Shown here piece after piece: positions 9,582 to 20,212 of a DNA stretch of 64,000 bases. Position 1 is the stretch's first letter. The number at the start of each line of letters is the position of its first letter. The position numbers and the translations under genes were made by a program. This stretch comes from Hypericum androsaemum (Eukaryota > Streptophyta > Magnoliopsida > Malpighiales > Hypericaceae), in assembly GCA_963995505.1 (NCBI GenBank), contig OZ023184.1, positions 12,354,308 through 12,418,307 on the forward strand, given 5' to 3'. The notes beneath the pieces were generated by a model that was not told where the DNA came from, searched no databases, and saw only the letters and a program-made list of their open reading frames with translations.

Positions 9582-11318
9582 ATGGACATGGATAACTTCC
9601 GCCAAATATTGCGGAGGACGATCAATTTGGCTAACCAGACTATAGAATATGCAGAGGAGTCCCCGGGTGGTCCCAAGGGATTCTCGAATATTGACATGCT
9701 CAAGGCATTTACAGACTGCTTGCTAGCTATAACCAGATCCAGGGACTATGCTTCCCATGCTCGGGTAGTGGCGTGTGAGACCGAGTTCGATCTTGACATC
9801 CAGATGATTACTCTCTTACTCACGAGGCCTCGGAACGAAGATCGCCCGTACTGCCTCGAAGATGCTTTAGAAGAGGTTACCGGACACCTGAGGATCATGA
9901 GTTTGCTCTACCCTGCCACTAGTGAAAATGACAGAGATGTGCTCCTGTTGAAGTATGAAAATACCTTTCAACAGCTCCTTGGTGCTCCTAACTTGGAGGC
10001 AGAGATTTCTTATTGCATAGAAGAATGGATTGAGAAGTGTGACAAGGGTTCACCGCACAATTGGAAGAGCCAAGTTAGTCTTCTGCGCTCTAGCAATTCG
10101 AAGGACCGAGGGAACTGCGTGATCACGGGGAAAGATCGAGCTATGATTCTGTTTGATTTGTTGAAAGCGAGTTGGGACCATGACTCAACAACTGCAGTGA
10201 TTGTGCTAAGGGTGATGGTCGACTCGAGGGCTTACGATTGCATGGTTGACTCTGCTCTCGTTCAACTGCTTGCGAAGATCCTCAGAGAAGGTCCTATGGT
10301 GGTTCGAGCCGAGGTGGCAGCCACAATTGCAAAATTTGCTGCCCTTGATCCCAAGTGGCAGACCAATTTTTCCCAGCACGAGTTGATACGTCTGCTGATC
10401 GAACTCATCACGTTCGACGAGGATGGAGAGACTACGGAGGAAGCAATCTATATAAACAAAGCCACGTCGGTACTTGCAACTGTGATGGCAACTTACCACT
10501 TGAATAGAAGGAAGGCTGCAGCTGACAAGGACAAGGAGCAAGGCAAGACTTTGCTTCAGCAGGGACACGGTTCTTCAGATCAAGGTACATGCTCTTCTTA
10601 TGTTGAAACCAGGATGAAAGCTATGGCAGCAAAGGCACTTGGGAGTCTAGCCAAAGGTAACAGCTCGGTTTGTCGCACGCTTTGCGAGATGAGAGCACTC
10701 GTTTGCTTTGCCAGGATGTTGGAGAAAGGAGCAGAAGATGTACAGTACGATTCAGCCGTGGCCTTGATGGAGATCACGGCTGTGGCAGAGCAAGATAGTG
10801 ATTTTCGGAGATCATTCTTCAGGTCCGGTTCGCATGCTTACAAAGGTGTTGTTGGTCAGCTGGTGAAGACCATTGAAAGTTCCATGATTAGTTCAAGAAT
10901 TCTGCTCCCTAGCATCACAGCTCTTGGGAATTTGGCTCGGACATTTCGTGATACGCAGGCGATCATCCCGTTGGTTAAACTTCTTCGAACGAGAAAATCA
11001 GAGTGGTGTAAGGAGGCTCTATCTGCTCTCATCAAGTTCACTAGTAGGGAGAACTACTTGCACGCGGACAACTCAAAAGCCATCACAAGTGCTGAAGGGA
11101 TAAAGTATCTTGTGGCTATAGCAAATGATGAAGAAGTAGACCTTGCAAAGCCAGCATTAGTTGTTTTGTGCTGCATTGTATTAGATGTTCTTGATAGCGA
11201 ATTGCCAGGTGGGTGTGATGCACTATCTACCATAAGTGTTGCATCTAGGAAGGTTGATGTTGCAAAGGATCAGATATTGCAGGCACTTGTACAAGACGTT
11301 AAACGACGATTCGGGTAG
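9582..11318 (+). CDS. ARO-like armadillo-repeat protein
   Basis: This is a single-exon gene of 578 codons. The start is taken at ATG 9582 (a second ATG is at 9588) because the open frame further upstream has only a TTG and runs through a poly-T insertion. The N-terminus NFRQILRRTINLANQ resembles the start of ARMADILLO REPEAT ONLY (ARO) proteins. The C-terminal half (roughly residues 230-560) is clearly ARO-like: GPMVVRAEVAATIAKFA, MKAMAAKALGSLAKGNSS, VALMEITAVAEQD and LGNLARTFRD. Known AROs are plant-specific armadillo scaffolds that act at polarised membranes with ROP GTPase partners in pollen tubes and root hairs. This protein is shorter than the roughly 650 residues usual for the family, and residues about 60-220 are strongly diverged, so an ARO-like function is inferred rather than shown. 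The frame is intact and codon use looks normal. Confidence 0.85.
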   Translation: MDMDNFRQILRRTINLANQTIEYAEESPGGPKGFSNIDMLKAFTDCLLAITRSRDYASHARVVACETEFDLDIQMITLLLTRPRNEDRPYCLEDALEEVTGHLRIMSLLYPATSENDRDVLLLKYENTFQQLLGAPNLEAEISYCIEEWIEKCDKGSPHNWKSQVSLLRSSNSKDRGNCVITGKDRAMILFDLLKASWDHDSTTAVIVLRVMVDSRAYDCMVDSALVQLLAKILREGPMVVRAEVAATIAKFAALDPKWQTNFSQHELIRLLIELITFDEDGETTEEAIYINKATSVLATVMATYHLNRRKAAADKDKEQGKTLLQQGHGSSDQGTCSSYVETRMKAMAAKALGSLAKGNSSVCRTLCEMRALVCFARMLEKGAEDVQYDSAVALMEITAVAEQDSDFRRSFFRSGSHAYKGVVGQLVKTIESSMISSRILLPSITALGNLARTFRDTQAIIPLVKLLRTRKSEWCKEALSALIKFTSRENYLHADNSKAITSAEGIKYLVAIANDEEVDLAKPALVVLCCIVLDVLDSELPGGCDALSTISVASRKVDVAKDQILQALVQDVKRRFG

Positions 11319-11552
11319 TTGATGTTGTTAGTAATTGATCTTCTAATTGATCCTTATGGCTTAAGAGTAGAAACTCATGCCTCTGTCATAATGCCACTTC
11401 TTTGTAAATTCTAATCAGATTCGATCTCTTTCATTTCACTTCTGGTTTCCATATTCAACATGATGCATACCCTAGTTAGCCTTTGATCATCACATTGAAA
11501 TTACCGCATTGCTAAGTGTCATAGGCTTGTGGCCCGTTATTCTACAGAACTG

Positions 11553-11558
11553 AATAAA
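11553..11558 (+). promoter_or_regulatory. candidate poly(A) signal
   Basis: AATAAA lies 235 bp after the stop of the ARO-like gene, in a T-rich context suited to plant 3' end formation. It is a position-based guess. Confidence 0.4.
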
Positions 11559-11574
11559 GAAATATTTGTTGCCT

Positions 11575-12359
11575 GTAGAAGTTTTACGGTGGTTCCTTGG
11601 ATTACAGGAAATGCAACCAACCAGTTTCTGATTTTACTTCTACTAAAAGATTAAGATACTGGCTTTACCTGGCAATAGTTAACAGAGGATCGGCCTAGGA
11701 ATGTTGCTGATGGAATATAGGATCGGCCCTTGAATCACAATTGGAAGGTGTGAATAGATATAAACTCGGACCCTAGATTTAAAAATAGGACTGTAATCTA
11801 TTTTAGACCCGATGAACTCTAGACCCATATGTTATGACCCAACTGGTAATGTATCGTAACACCGTAAAGTAAAATATAAATCTGACTATGAGGTCTTTGA
11901 TTTTTTTGCCATCTCTACAACCGACCTCCAGAGGACCTGACTTGGAAAGTGTAGGAGTAAGTCTATCACATCTCTATCTTCCTTTCCTCCATGTTTTTCT
12001 TGCTTGTAAATGCTTGGTTGAATAAGTTTCCAAGAAAATCTTACCCCATTATCTCAATTTTTTATGTTACCAAGAGATGATAAATGGTTGGTTAGTTTTG
12101 CGCCGCCCTCAATCAGAACAAACAACAACTCAAGTCTCTGTTATCGTTTTTTATTTCATATTTTGCAAAGCTGAAGCAAAAGATTAAAAACTGTCTCTTG
12201 ATTTGTATAATTTAAAGTTCAAATAAGAAAGTTATGTCTTGATTTCTGAACTAATATTAGTGTTGTCTAAACTCGCTCAATTAATTTTATAATGTTTGAG
12301 TATTAGCTAGATGAACTTAAATGTGATTGGTCAACTTCTGTAACAATACAAATCCTACA
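11575..12359. other. intergenic, no gene seen
   Basis: This is non-coding sequence between the armadillo gene and the Copia remnant. I see no domain, RNA gene or clear repeat. Confidence 0.55.
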
Positions 12360-13339
12360 TGTAGAATTCGTAAGCCACGGAGAGTTTTCGTTGTATTGAA
12401 CAAGTACATGTAGAGTACAAGTCTAGGGCTGCGTATCTACTAGGGTTACACGCCTAGCCACCTAGAGTTACGTCTAGGGTTACAACTCTATGTGCCCATC
12501 TTCTCAACCAGAGTGCGGAAATGGTCAAAGCCCAAGACCTTTGTGAACAGGTCGGCCAGTTGTAATTTAGTCGAGACTTTGCACGACTACTAGTATCAAG
12601 TGGGTGCGAGGCAACTACCAAGGCTACTAATAGCATAAGGGTAAATCTAAAATACAAGGCAACGATTTAGGTTTATCATTCATTAAGTTCCTCCATACGA
12701 ATCACCTACATAGAGTTTCATCCGTCCAGACTGGTAGATGTGTTATTCGATTTTTCAGCTTCTCTATGTCCACTAGAATAGTAAATTGGCTAGAGATCAT
12801 ACTACCTTTCATATTACTAATCTTGAACCAATAACCTATTTCTAATCGTCACTAGGGTGCGAGGCATCGACCTAGGTTCATAGAAGAGGCTTACTCCAGT
12901 CTTAACAATGATGAAAGTACAAGTAAGCATTAAACATTCCAAACAATAACCACATCCATAGTCCATCCACAATCTAACCCATCAAACGTGTCGTACGGGC
13001 ACTGCACTCAAAGTAAACTACTCACCACTAATGGCAATCATACTCAACATAATCATGATATAGAATATAAAAAGTATAAAAAAGAGAGGGTAGGAAAGTA
13101 GTCACAAATAACGGAAGTCTCACGAATATTTGAATAGAAATCAATCTTAAAAAAAGTACCAAATGAAAAAGTGTAGAGAAATGTAAGTGGAAAGATGGAT
13201 ATCTAAAACCTAGTACTAGCGGGGTATATATAGAAAATCCCGAATGTCAAAAAAACTTGTTCTAGATCCTTTTTGGATCATGCGGCAAAAATGAGGCAGG
13301 CAGCAACTTTGCTGACGTGGCTGGATAGCTGCGCATACA

Positions 13340-13580
13340 TGGACGAAATTGAGCGTACGTGCTCAGTGTAAATTCTGCTCCTGAGCGTACGCAGAGGCCC
13401 CCTAAGCGTACGCCTCCTTTGGAATTCTGGCCTATTGTCGTACATGGAGGGAATTCAATGCACAAGTTACAACCAGATCACAGAATTACACGTATGCGTC
13501 CTGAAGTAAGCGTCCGCAGTGAAACAGAATAGCAGAATGGGGAGTACGTGGCCTGGTGCCAGCGTACGCCAAGTGTCCTA
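13340..13580. repeat. cluster of GCGTACGC-type palindromes
   Basis: AGCGTACG(C/T) variants recur near 13352, 13383, 13404 and 13562, with degenerate versions near 13491 and 13508, in otherwise AT-rich DNA. The segment lies inside the deleted Copia remnant but is not Copia coding sequence. It may be part of another unrecognised insertion. No function is assigned. Confidence 0.4.
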
Positions 13581-13848
13581 TCTCCGGCCTTTGACTGCTC
13601 TTGACTCGCAACTCCTTTGCTCCACACTTAAACATGATCTTGAACTTTGACTACCTACAAGACAATACAACGTGTAAACGTTTATTCCCACGACTCAACT
13701 GAAATTAAATACGATAATACGAAGACATAACAGACTGAAAGTAATATAAATAATATATCAAATAACTATGTGAATTGACAAGCATAAATCAGCTACTACT
13801 TCTGTAGCCCACACGTACAGTTAGAACAAGCACACTTGGGTAAGGGGT

Positions 13849-14283
13849 TTATTGACTGTACCTCATCCAACAACCTTTGAGTTTGGTGTAGTAGGTAGAC
13901 ATGAATGAACCATCTTGACGAAGCATGGTTATTGCTCGTCGTAATTCATATGCTCTCAGGGCGCTTCCCTTTTTGAATCGCTCTGAGATATTAGCCCATA
14001 TCTCATGGGTGGAGTTGGCAAAATGTACAATGTGACAAACTTCTTTTTCCATAGCACTTTTCAGCCATCCTTTGACCATGGCGTCACCACAAAGCCAGGA
14101 GCTAAGGTCAGCTGATCCAGCCCGTGGTCGAGTCAATGGTCCATTGACGAAACCAATTTTGTTTTTTGCGTACAACGCATTGGCCATGTCATTCTCCCAC
14201 TCTCCATAATTTAAATCACGAAGCAGATCGGTGACGAACACTTGCTCAGGCTTGTCCGACGGGTGAATATAGTAAGGGGACAT
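13849..14283 (-). pseudogene. Copia gag N-terminal fragment
   Basis: The 144-codon frame begins MSPYYIHPSDKPEQ and contains LNYGEWENDMANAL, matching the N-terminal gag region (gag_3/UBN2 type) of plant Copia elements. The later part (IWANISERF, ITMLRQDGSFMSTYYTKLKG) continues the same domain. No zinc knuckle, protease or integrase follows on this strand, so the element has lost its middle. Confidence 0.75.
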
Positions 14284-14882
14284 TGGGTTCGTACTACTAA
14301 TGTGTTGAGAAACTTCGCCTGTCCTCCATCGTTGCTCTTCTGTGACATTTTTTGTAGGACTGAGTTGGTGCGACAGATAGGCTTATTTTGGTGGAGTTTA
14401 TCTATACCAGATTTAGCTATGATATCATTGAGAATTCGTAAGGCACTGAGAGTTCTTATTGTATTCAACAGGTATATGTAGAGGACAAGTCTAGGGCTAC
14501 GTATCTACTAGGGTTACACACCTAGGCACCTAAAGTTATGTTTAAGGTTACAACTCTATATACCGTATCTAGGTTTACCTTACTTGTACGATTTGAACGA
14601 CACAATTTTTTTTAGAACCAACAACACAACTTGATAGAGTAAGATTACATTACATCATGTTGTGGAAAAGTGGTATAAGAACGCAAGACTTCTCGAGATG
14701 GTCCAGAGTGATCGTTCCAAGGTCGGTCTAACAAAATGGGTGAAAAAAGTGCTAAAGAACCTTAGACGTTTGATCTACGGGAGAGGGAGAAAAAAGAACT
14801 ACGGGCTAAGGTAAGAAAAAAGATAAGTAACGATAGTGTTGTTTGATGTGTTGGTGATCTTCTGTTCTTGTGCTCATACCCT

Positions 14883-14892
14883 CCTTATATAG
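14883..14892 (-). promoter_or_regulatory. LTR TATA box
   Basis: CTATATAAGG on the minus strand is conserved at equivalent positions in the other LTRs (22682-22691 and 52264-52273), followed by GAGGGTATG. Its orientation fits transcription of the element on the minus strand. Confidence 0.6.
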
Positions 14893-14895
14893 ACG

Positions 14896-15277
14896 ATGCC
14901 AACTTGGCTCCGGCTCATGATGAAAATCGAAACTGCCTCAGACGATGCCAACTTGGCTCCGGCTCATGATGAAAAACACAAACTGCCTTAGTCACGTTGA
15001 GGGCGCCGACTTAGTTCTGTCTCATGATGAGAACTCCGAACTGCCTTAGTCACATTGATGATGCCAACTTGGCTCCAGCTCATGATGAAAAACACAAACC
15101 GCCTTAGTCACGTTGAGGGTGCCGACTTAGTTTTGTCTTATAATGAGAATCCCGAACTGCCTTAGTCACATTGAAGGCGCCGACTTAGTTCCGTCTCATG
15201 ATGAGAAACCTGAACCGCCTTAATCATATCGATGACGCCGACTTGGCTCCAGTTTATGATGAAAAATACAAACCGCC
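14896..15277. repeat. tandem array, 57-60 bp units, in the 3' LTR
   Basis: Units alternate between GATGCCAACTTGGCTCC and GGCGCCGACTTAGTTC types, each followed by a CTCATGATGA core and a GCCTTAGTCAC tail. Equivalent arrays occur at about 22690-23060 and 52275-52740. They probably spread by slippage inside the LTR. Confidence 0.75.
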
Positions 15278-17856
15278 TGTCACGACCCAAATTCGTGGTC
15301 GGTGACCGGCGCTAGATCATGTCAAACTTAATATAATAAACCACAACCTAGCAAGCCTCAAATCATAATACATCATTCTTATTACTAGGATTGTCAAAAT
15401 ATTTTTTTTTCACAACATTGTTTCTTCAAACAAACATATTTATCGTGTCCAAAACCTGTTAGGCATTGGAGTACACATCTCCAACGTTATATCATCAAAC
15501 TCATCCTTTTAAAACATAAACATAAATTTACACGTACATTACATATTAACATTAATCTAAGATCATATGTCAAAGACCAACAAATATGTACAATGGAGCG
15601 ACCTAGATCACAAAAGGCAAAGACCATCTGGAGACTTTCAAATATAGCTAGAGATGGAAGACAACGGGCTGAACTCGGATGGAAAAGCTTCTCCAGATGC
15701 AACCACCACTCAAAACTCTTCACCTGTTGATTTAAGTAAGGGATAAGTGCTTTGAAATACTTAGTAAGCAAATATTATAAGTAACATGTATTTAAACAAC
15801 CAGTCATTCTCATCAAACCCAACCAAATACTAACACATAACTAAGACAACAAAAGACCACTTTACAGTTAAGATCATCAAAGAATTCGCGTATCACACGT
15901 AATCAAAATTTTAGATAGACTTTCACAGAACATATAACACAATTCGGATGAACTTCAGATAGGTCTAGATAGTGTCACTCCCATACCGACACGAGGATAC
16001 CATATCTTAACGGCGCCATCAGAAACCAACCCCGCCGGCCAAATATCATATCGTATACATATCCAATGTATCCTCAGAATATGTGCACATATGTCAACAT
16101 CCCCGGTTGGTCACGGGTAGACCTCATCATCCGCCATCACACAAATCACATACCAAACTTTTCAAAATTCTCATACATACACAGGCAATTCAAAGCAACC
16201 TCAAATATCAAATAAACCAAAACCAAACACAATATCACATTTCATATCATTCAAAAGTACGCCAAATAAAGTACATCACCCACGTCTAGTTAACTAAATA
16301 CATGTTACAAAGAATATCCACTTAACTAGTCAAAAAAATAATTAACCACTATCATTACCACCCTCTTTAATATGTAAATAGGTCTTAGGAAACGTAAAAC
16401 TTCATTTCTTAATTTGCAATTTCTGCCACCAGAAATACTTGATCTAATCCTTATCAATTATACAAAATACATCACCTTCATTTCTTTCTAATTGTTTTCG
16501 GTTTCATGTCTTCTTCTTTTTTTCCTTTCTTTGATTAACAAGTATATTTCTTCAACTTCTCATTTTCTGAATTAAGACCGATCTTAGTTCTATCTCGATT
16601 CAAGAAGATTCTAAAATATGACAAATGCTTCTAACGTAAATAAATTAAGTTTAACTTATTTACAGTTCCAACTATACTCTCTTTTAGGTATATTTCATGT
16701 TATCGCAACTGATTTCTATTATATTGCTCAATTTCTTTTATACAATTACAACCTTGGAAATTCTAATTCATTCACTAGTTCATAAGATTTAGATACCTTG
16801 TAACTTCCGTAAATGCACACAAGGCCATGCTCTTATTTATTTATCACACCTCATGTTGATTTCTAACTAAAATGTCTACTCTTCTATTTTCAGATTAATT
16901 ATAAGAAGACCATGTTAAATAGCTTATTTCATTTCTCACTTGTTCGATACGACAATCTTAGGAAACTTTCACTCTACACATTAAAGGCCTACTGAAAACA
17001 CAATAGCAAGATAGTCTACAGATTTTTTTTTTAACTTCAATATCTTCTATTATGTCGATCCACTAAATTTCATAATCCATATATCAATTTTAAAGCATTC
17101 AATTACTTACATTTTAATGTTGATTTCCATTATCGTCTTCAAATTCTAATCTTCTCTATTGTATGCATTTTCTCTTTCTTTTGTGGTTTGCCGAGGAACT
17201 TTAAACATTATAATTTATATCAGTTCCACTCTCTTTTGGATTTCCACCAGCCTAATATATTTAATTGACTTTACCATTGTTCGCTGTCAACTTCTTAATC
17301 CACCACGTTTCTTTACTTCTCTATTCATGGTTATCCCAAATTTACCACCTATTCACTTTCTTTTTGTATTGCCACGTTTTCCTTTTTTTTTCCTTATCCA
17401 ACTCTACAAGCTATAATTCAACTAGCTCTTAATCCGTCTCACTTTTATTTACAAATCTTCTCACTGTACAACTAAATATACTTTACCTAATTTACCGAAC
17501 ATAATATGACTAATCACAAAATTGAATAGTAAATTTAAAATTTATGTTAACTTAAATAAAATCACATAACAAATCATTTTTACAAATATTTCTAATACTG
17601 ACGAAATCAGACTTATATCAAATTACCTTAAATTCTTACTTTGTTCCAACCAGATTATTTCATAAATCACAAAACTCAAAGAACAAAGTTATAGATGTAG
17701 ATGTTATAAATCCACACAAATTAGAATCACCTAATTTGAGCTCCGGATGAGAAAGTTACGCCTATTTTACAACACGACGACAGACTATGCCTAAACCCTT
17801 CTAAAACCAACCTTATTATGTTGTAACCAATTTGGTTGAAGGGTGAGGGTATCACA
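15278..17856. mobile_element. nested solo LTR, 2,579 bp
   Basis: This begins TGTCACGACCC and ends GGGTATCACA, and is flanked by the perfect 5-bp duplication CCGCC (15273-15277 and 17857-17861). The interrupted LTR sequence resumes exactly on both sides when compared with 22990-23060. No coding frame, PBS or second LTR is visible inside, so a solo LTR formed by recombination is the simplest reading. TGTCACGACCC is a familiar terminus of large plant LTR retrotransposons; which strand is sense is undecided. Confidence 0.8.
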
Positions 17857-17989
17857 CCGCCTTAGTCACGTTGAGGGCGTCGACTTAGTTTCGTTTCATA
17901 TCTCTGCCAAACAAATGACCCAAGATCGTGAACTCGGCCCAACGTCCTCAAACCCAACATCCTTCATCCCGATGTTCTTCAGCGCGAGC

Positions 17990-18900
17990 GTGCGCCAGGC
18001 CCAACGCTATGGGGCATTCAACAGCCCAGCCCATGCGGGCGTTTCCTTAAGAGTGAACATTCGCAAAGCCCTCAGCCCAGCCTAGGTGGGCGTTCTTCAG
18101 AGGGCGAGCGTTCCGAAAGGTCCGATCATTTGAAGGCCACCAGCTTAGCCCATGGGGCATTCTCCAAGAGCGGCGTTCTCGGATAGCGGGAGTTTACAAA
18201 TGTTCGCGAGCGTTTGCCTCATCACGGGCATTCGCCCCATCATATCCCCGCAGACGTTCACCCTATTGCAGGCGTTCACCCCATCGTATCCCCGCAGGCG
18301 TTCTCCCCATCAAAGGCATTTGCCATAAGGCGGGCGTTCGCCCCCTTGATGCTGGCGTTCTCCAAGGCCCAGCCCTGAAGCGGTCGTTTGCTCTAGCCCA
18401 ATATGGGAGGGCATTCTCATCCGAGCATTCTCGTCCAACGCATTCTTGTCCAAGGCATTCTCTCAAGTGTTCTCATCCAAGGCATTCTCACCCAAACGTT
18501 CCATCCAAAATGTTCTCATCTAAGGTGTTCTCGTCCAAGGCGTTCTCACCAAAATGTTCCATCCAAGGCATTCTCACCCAAGTATTCTTGTAACGACATT
18601 CTCATTCGGCGTACCCCGACGTTCTTGTGCCAGGTGTTTTCACCCAAGCGTTCTCATCCAAGGCATTCTCCATCGTAGGAGCTGCCAAGCCCAATACGGG
18701 CGTCCTTCAAGTGGGCGTTCAAAAGTAAGCATTCGCCAAGTGGGCATTCAAAAGTAAGCATTCGCCAAGTGGGCAATTGCCAAGTGGATGTTCACCAACA
18801 TGGGCATCCCGAAGTGGGCATTTGCCAAGTGGGTGTTCCCAAGTGGGCATTCTCCAACTCCGGGGCGTTCTTCAAGCCCAACGTTCTCCAAGAACGGGCG
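17990..18900. repeat. GGGCGTTC / CATTCTC tandem arrays in the 3' LTR
   Basis: Short units built on GCGGGCGTTCGCCCCATC (17990-18390), then on CATTCTCATCCAAGG (18395-18690), then on AAGTGGGCGTTC-type units (18700-18880). The partner LTR has the same order at about 23160-24060. The open frames on both strands over this stretch are products of the repeat and not genes. Confidence 0.75.
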
Positions 18901-19095
18901 TTCTCGCCTTCACCTGCATTTTTGATCTTCTTCCTCTCCGCATCTGAAGAAGTTGTAATCCACAAAGTTGTAGATCTTTGTCATATCTTTCCATAGCCGA
19001 AAGAATCAACTCATTCCAATGCCCAAGTCAAATAATATGACTAATCTACCAAAATTTGACACAGCTCAAGCGGACGACGAGGCAAGTCCATCCCA

Positions 19096-19545
19096 AAGTA
19101 GACTTTGAGACGAGTCCGTCCCAAAGTGGAACGATGGAGGGTGCGCCCCGATCAAGTGGTGTGTCCCAAAGCAGACAACCAGGGGGCCGTTCCAAAGTGG
19201 ATAACCAAGGGGTGCATCCCGAAGTGGACAACCGGGGGGGGGGGGGGGGGGGGGGGTCCGTTCCAAAGTGGATAACCAAGGGGTGCGTCCTGAAGTGGAC
19301 AACCAAGGAGTGCGTCCCAAAGCGGACAACTGGGGGGGGGGGGTGGGGGTCCTTCCCCAAGTGGACAACCAAGGGGTGCATCCCAAAATGGATGACCAAG
19401 GAGTGCGTTCGAAGTGGACAACCGGGGGATCCGTCTCAAAGCGGACAACCAAGGAGTGCATCCCAAAGGAGACAACCGGGGAGTGCATCCCAAAGTGGAC
19501 AATCGGGGGGTCTGTCCCCAAGTAGATGACTAAGCGGTCGGACAA
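19096..19545. repeat. 27-bp tandem array in the 3' LTR
   Basis: The unit is close to GTGGACAACCAAGGGGTGCG plus TCCCAAA, repeated about 15 times with variation. Because 27 is a multiple of three, several frames on both strands stay open without coding meaning. The partner array at 24245-24905 has visibly more units. Confidence 0.8.
19234..19256 (+). repeat. run of 23 consecutive G residues
   Basis: One 27-bp unit contains CCGGGG expanded to 23 uninterrupted G residues; a second G-run interrupted by one T lies at about 19332-19346. Such tracts are G-quadruplex prone and are also typical places for assembly or sequencing length errors. Confidence 0.8.
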
Positions 19546-19662
19546 CAATGGACGGATGACTAAGTGAGCAAACGATCGAACAACCCAAAAGTGTCACACT
19601 ACGGCCGAACCCAAGGTCATACTCGAAGCTTAACCTCCCGAGGTCATTTTTGAACTCCAACA

Positions 19663-20212
19663 ATGCCCCCCGCACATTAATGTTTTGGTACGATCAGGTG
19701 AGAAGCGTTGATGTGGTCCTTCATCTCTGGCTTGACATTCTTTAGCTAACTTTGAATAGAATGTAGATGAGCAACTCGAAGAGGTCTAGGCCATCGTCCC
19801 AGTGACATACCCGGCCGGCTTATAGAGTGACAAGGTGTAGACCTCCAATTACGTTGTCACTTCGCCTATTGCTTCACTCCTCATAAGTAAGGGGGAGTAC
19901 TTGCCCTTCAAGTGTGGCGCTAATCGATTGTCAGGCCGAAGGGATGTCCCGCTTGGCCTAGCTCATACACCAAGAAAACTGGCCATTTATGCTACTCCAG
20001 GCCACCCTAATTGGTAACATTGCCCTGTCGTAAAAGGCTATGAATGGTCGTGCATCGGCCATCATGATCTCTACCTTCCCATCTAACTTCCACCAGATTA
20101 GACATTGGTAGATGAAAGAGGGGCCAAAGTGAATCAAGTCTCGCCCTTTTTTGACAAGGTTGGTTGTGACCGTACCGGTAGGGCTGATATCCTCCCTCTC
20201 CTTATTGCGTTC
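19663..20212 (-). other. internal region of the non-autonomous Gypsy element, 3' side
   Basis: Starts with the polypurine tract next to the LTR. Parts are recognisably related to 61660-62000 in the right-hand Gypsy element (the shared stretch near GTGACAAGG-TAGACCTCCAA). That corresponds to the start of pol, but no protease or RT domain survives. Confidence 0.65.

Larger units (their letters stand above)
12360..14552 (-). mobile_element. deleted Copia-type element with about 125-bp terminal repeats
   Basis: Similar direct repeats at 12360-12484 and 14429-14552 (both with GAATTCGTAAG and ACTAGGGTTACA) look like short LTRs. Just left of the right repeat is a degenerate inverted PBS (GCTATGATATCA at about 14416-14427). 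Inside, on the minus strand, are a gag N-terminal region (13849-14283) and, against the left LTR, the last residues of a Copia RNase H (QLADLFTKVLG, at about 12500-12560). Most of pol is missing. I found no matching target duplication, so the exact ends are uncertain. Confidence 0.65.
14658..19662 (-). repeat. 3' LTR of the non-autonomous Gypsy element
   Basis: Without the nested 2,579-bp insertion plus its 5-bp duplication, this LTR is about 2.4 kb, comparable to its partner. From left to right it holds a conserved unique segment with the TATA box, an array of about 57-60 bp units (GATGCCAACTTGGCTCCGG...), GGGCGTTC-rich arrays, a unique stretch (18900-19090) and a 27-bp array. Confidence 0.85.

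Noticed and set aside
10206..10568. Minus-strand frame inside the ARO-like gene
   Set aside because: A shadow of the plus-strand coding sequence with no recognisable domain.
14608..14640. Fifth tail-only retroposon (T8 plus AGAACC between ACGACACAA and ACAACACAA)
   Set aside because: The flanking repeats are short and imperfect and there is no empty copy to compare, so it was not claimed.
14896..15277. CRISPR-like array of direct repeats
   Set aside because: Repeats are contiguous and diverged, lie within a plant LTR, and have no unique spacers or cas genes.
16083..17416. Short frames within the nested solo LTR
   Set aside because: Low-complexity translations without start context or domains; consistent with non-coding LTR DNA.
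19046..19675. Glycine/proline-rich frames on both strands
   Set aside because: Same cause as above in the partner LTR. There is no independent support for coding.
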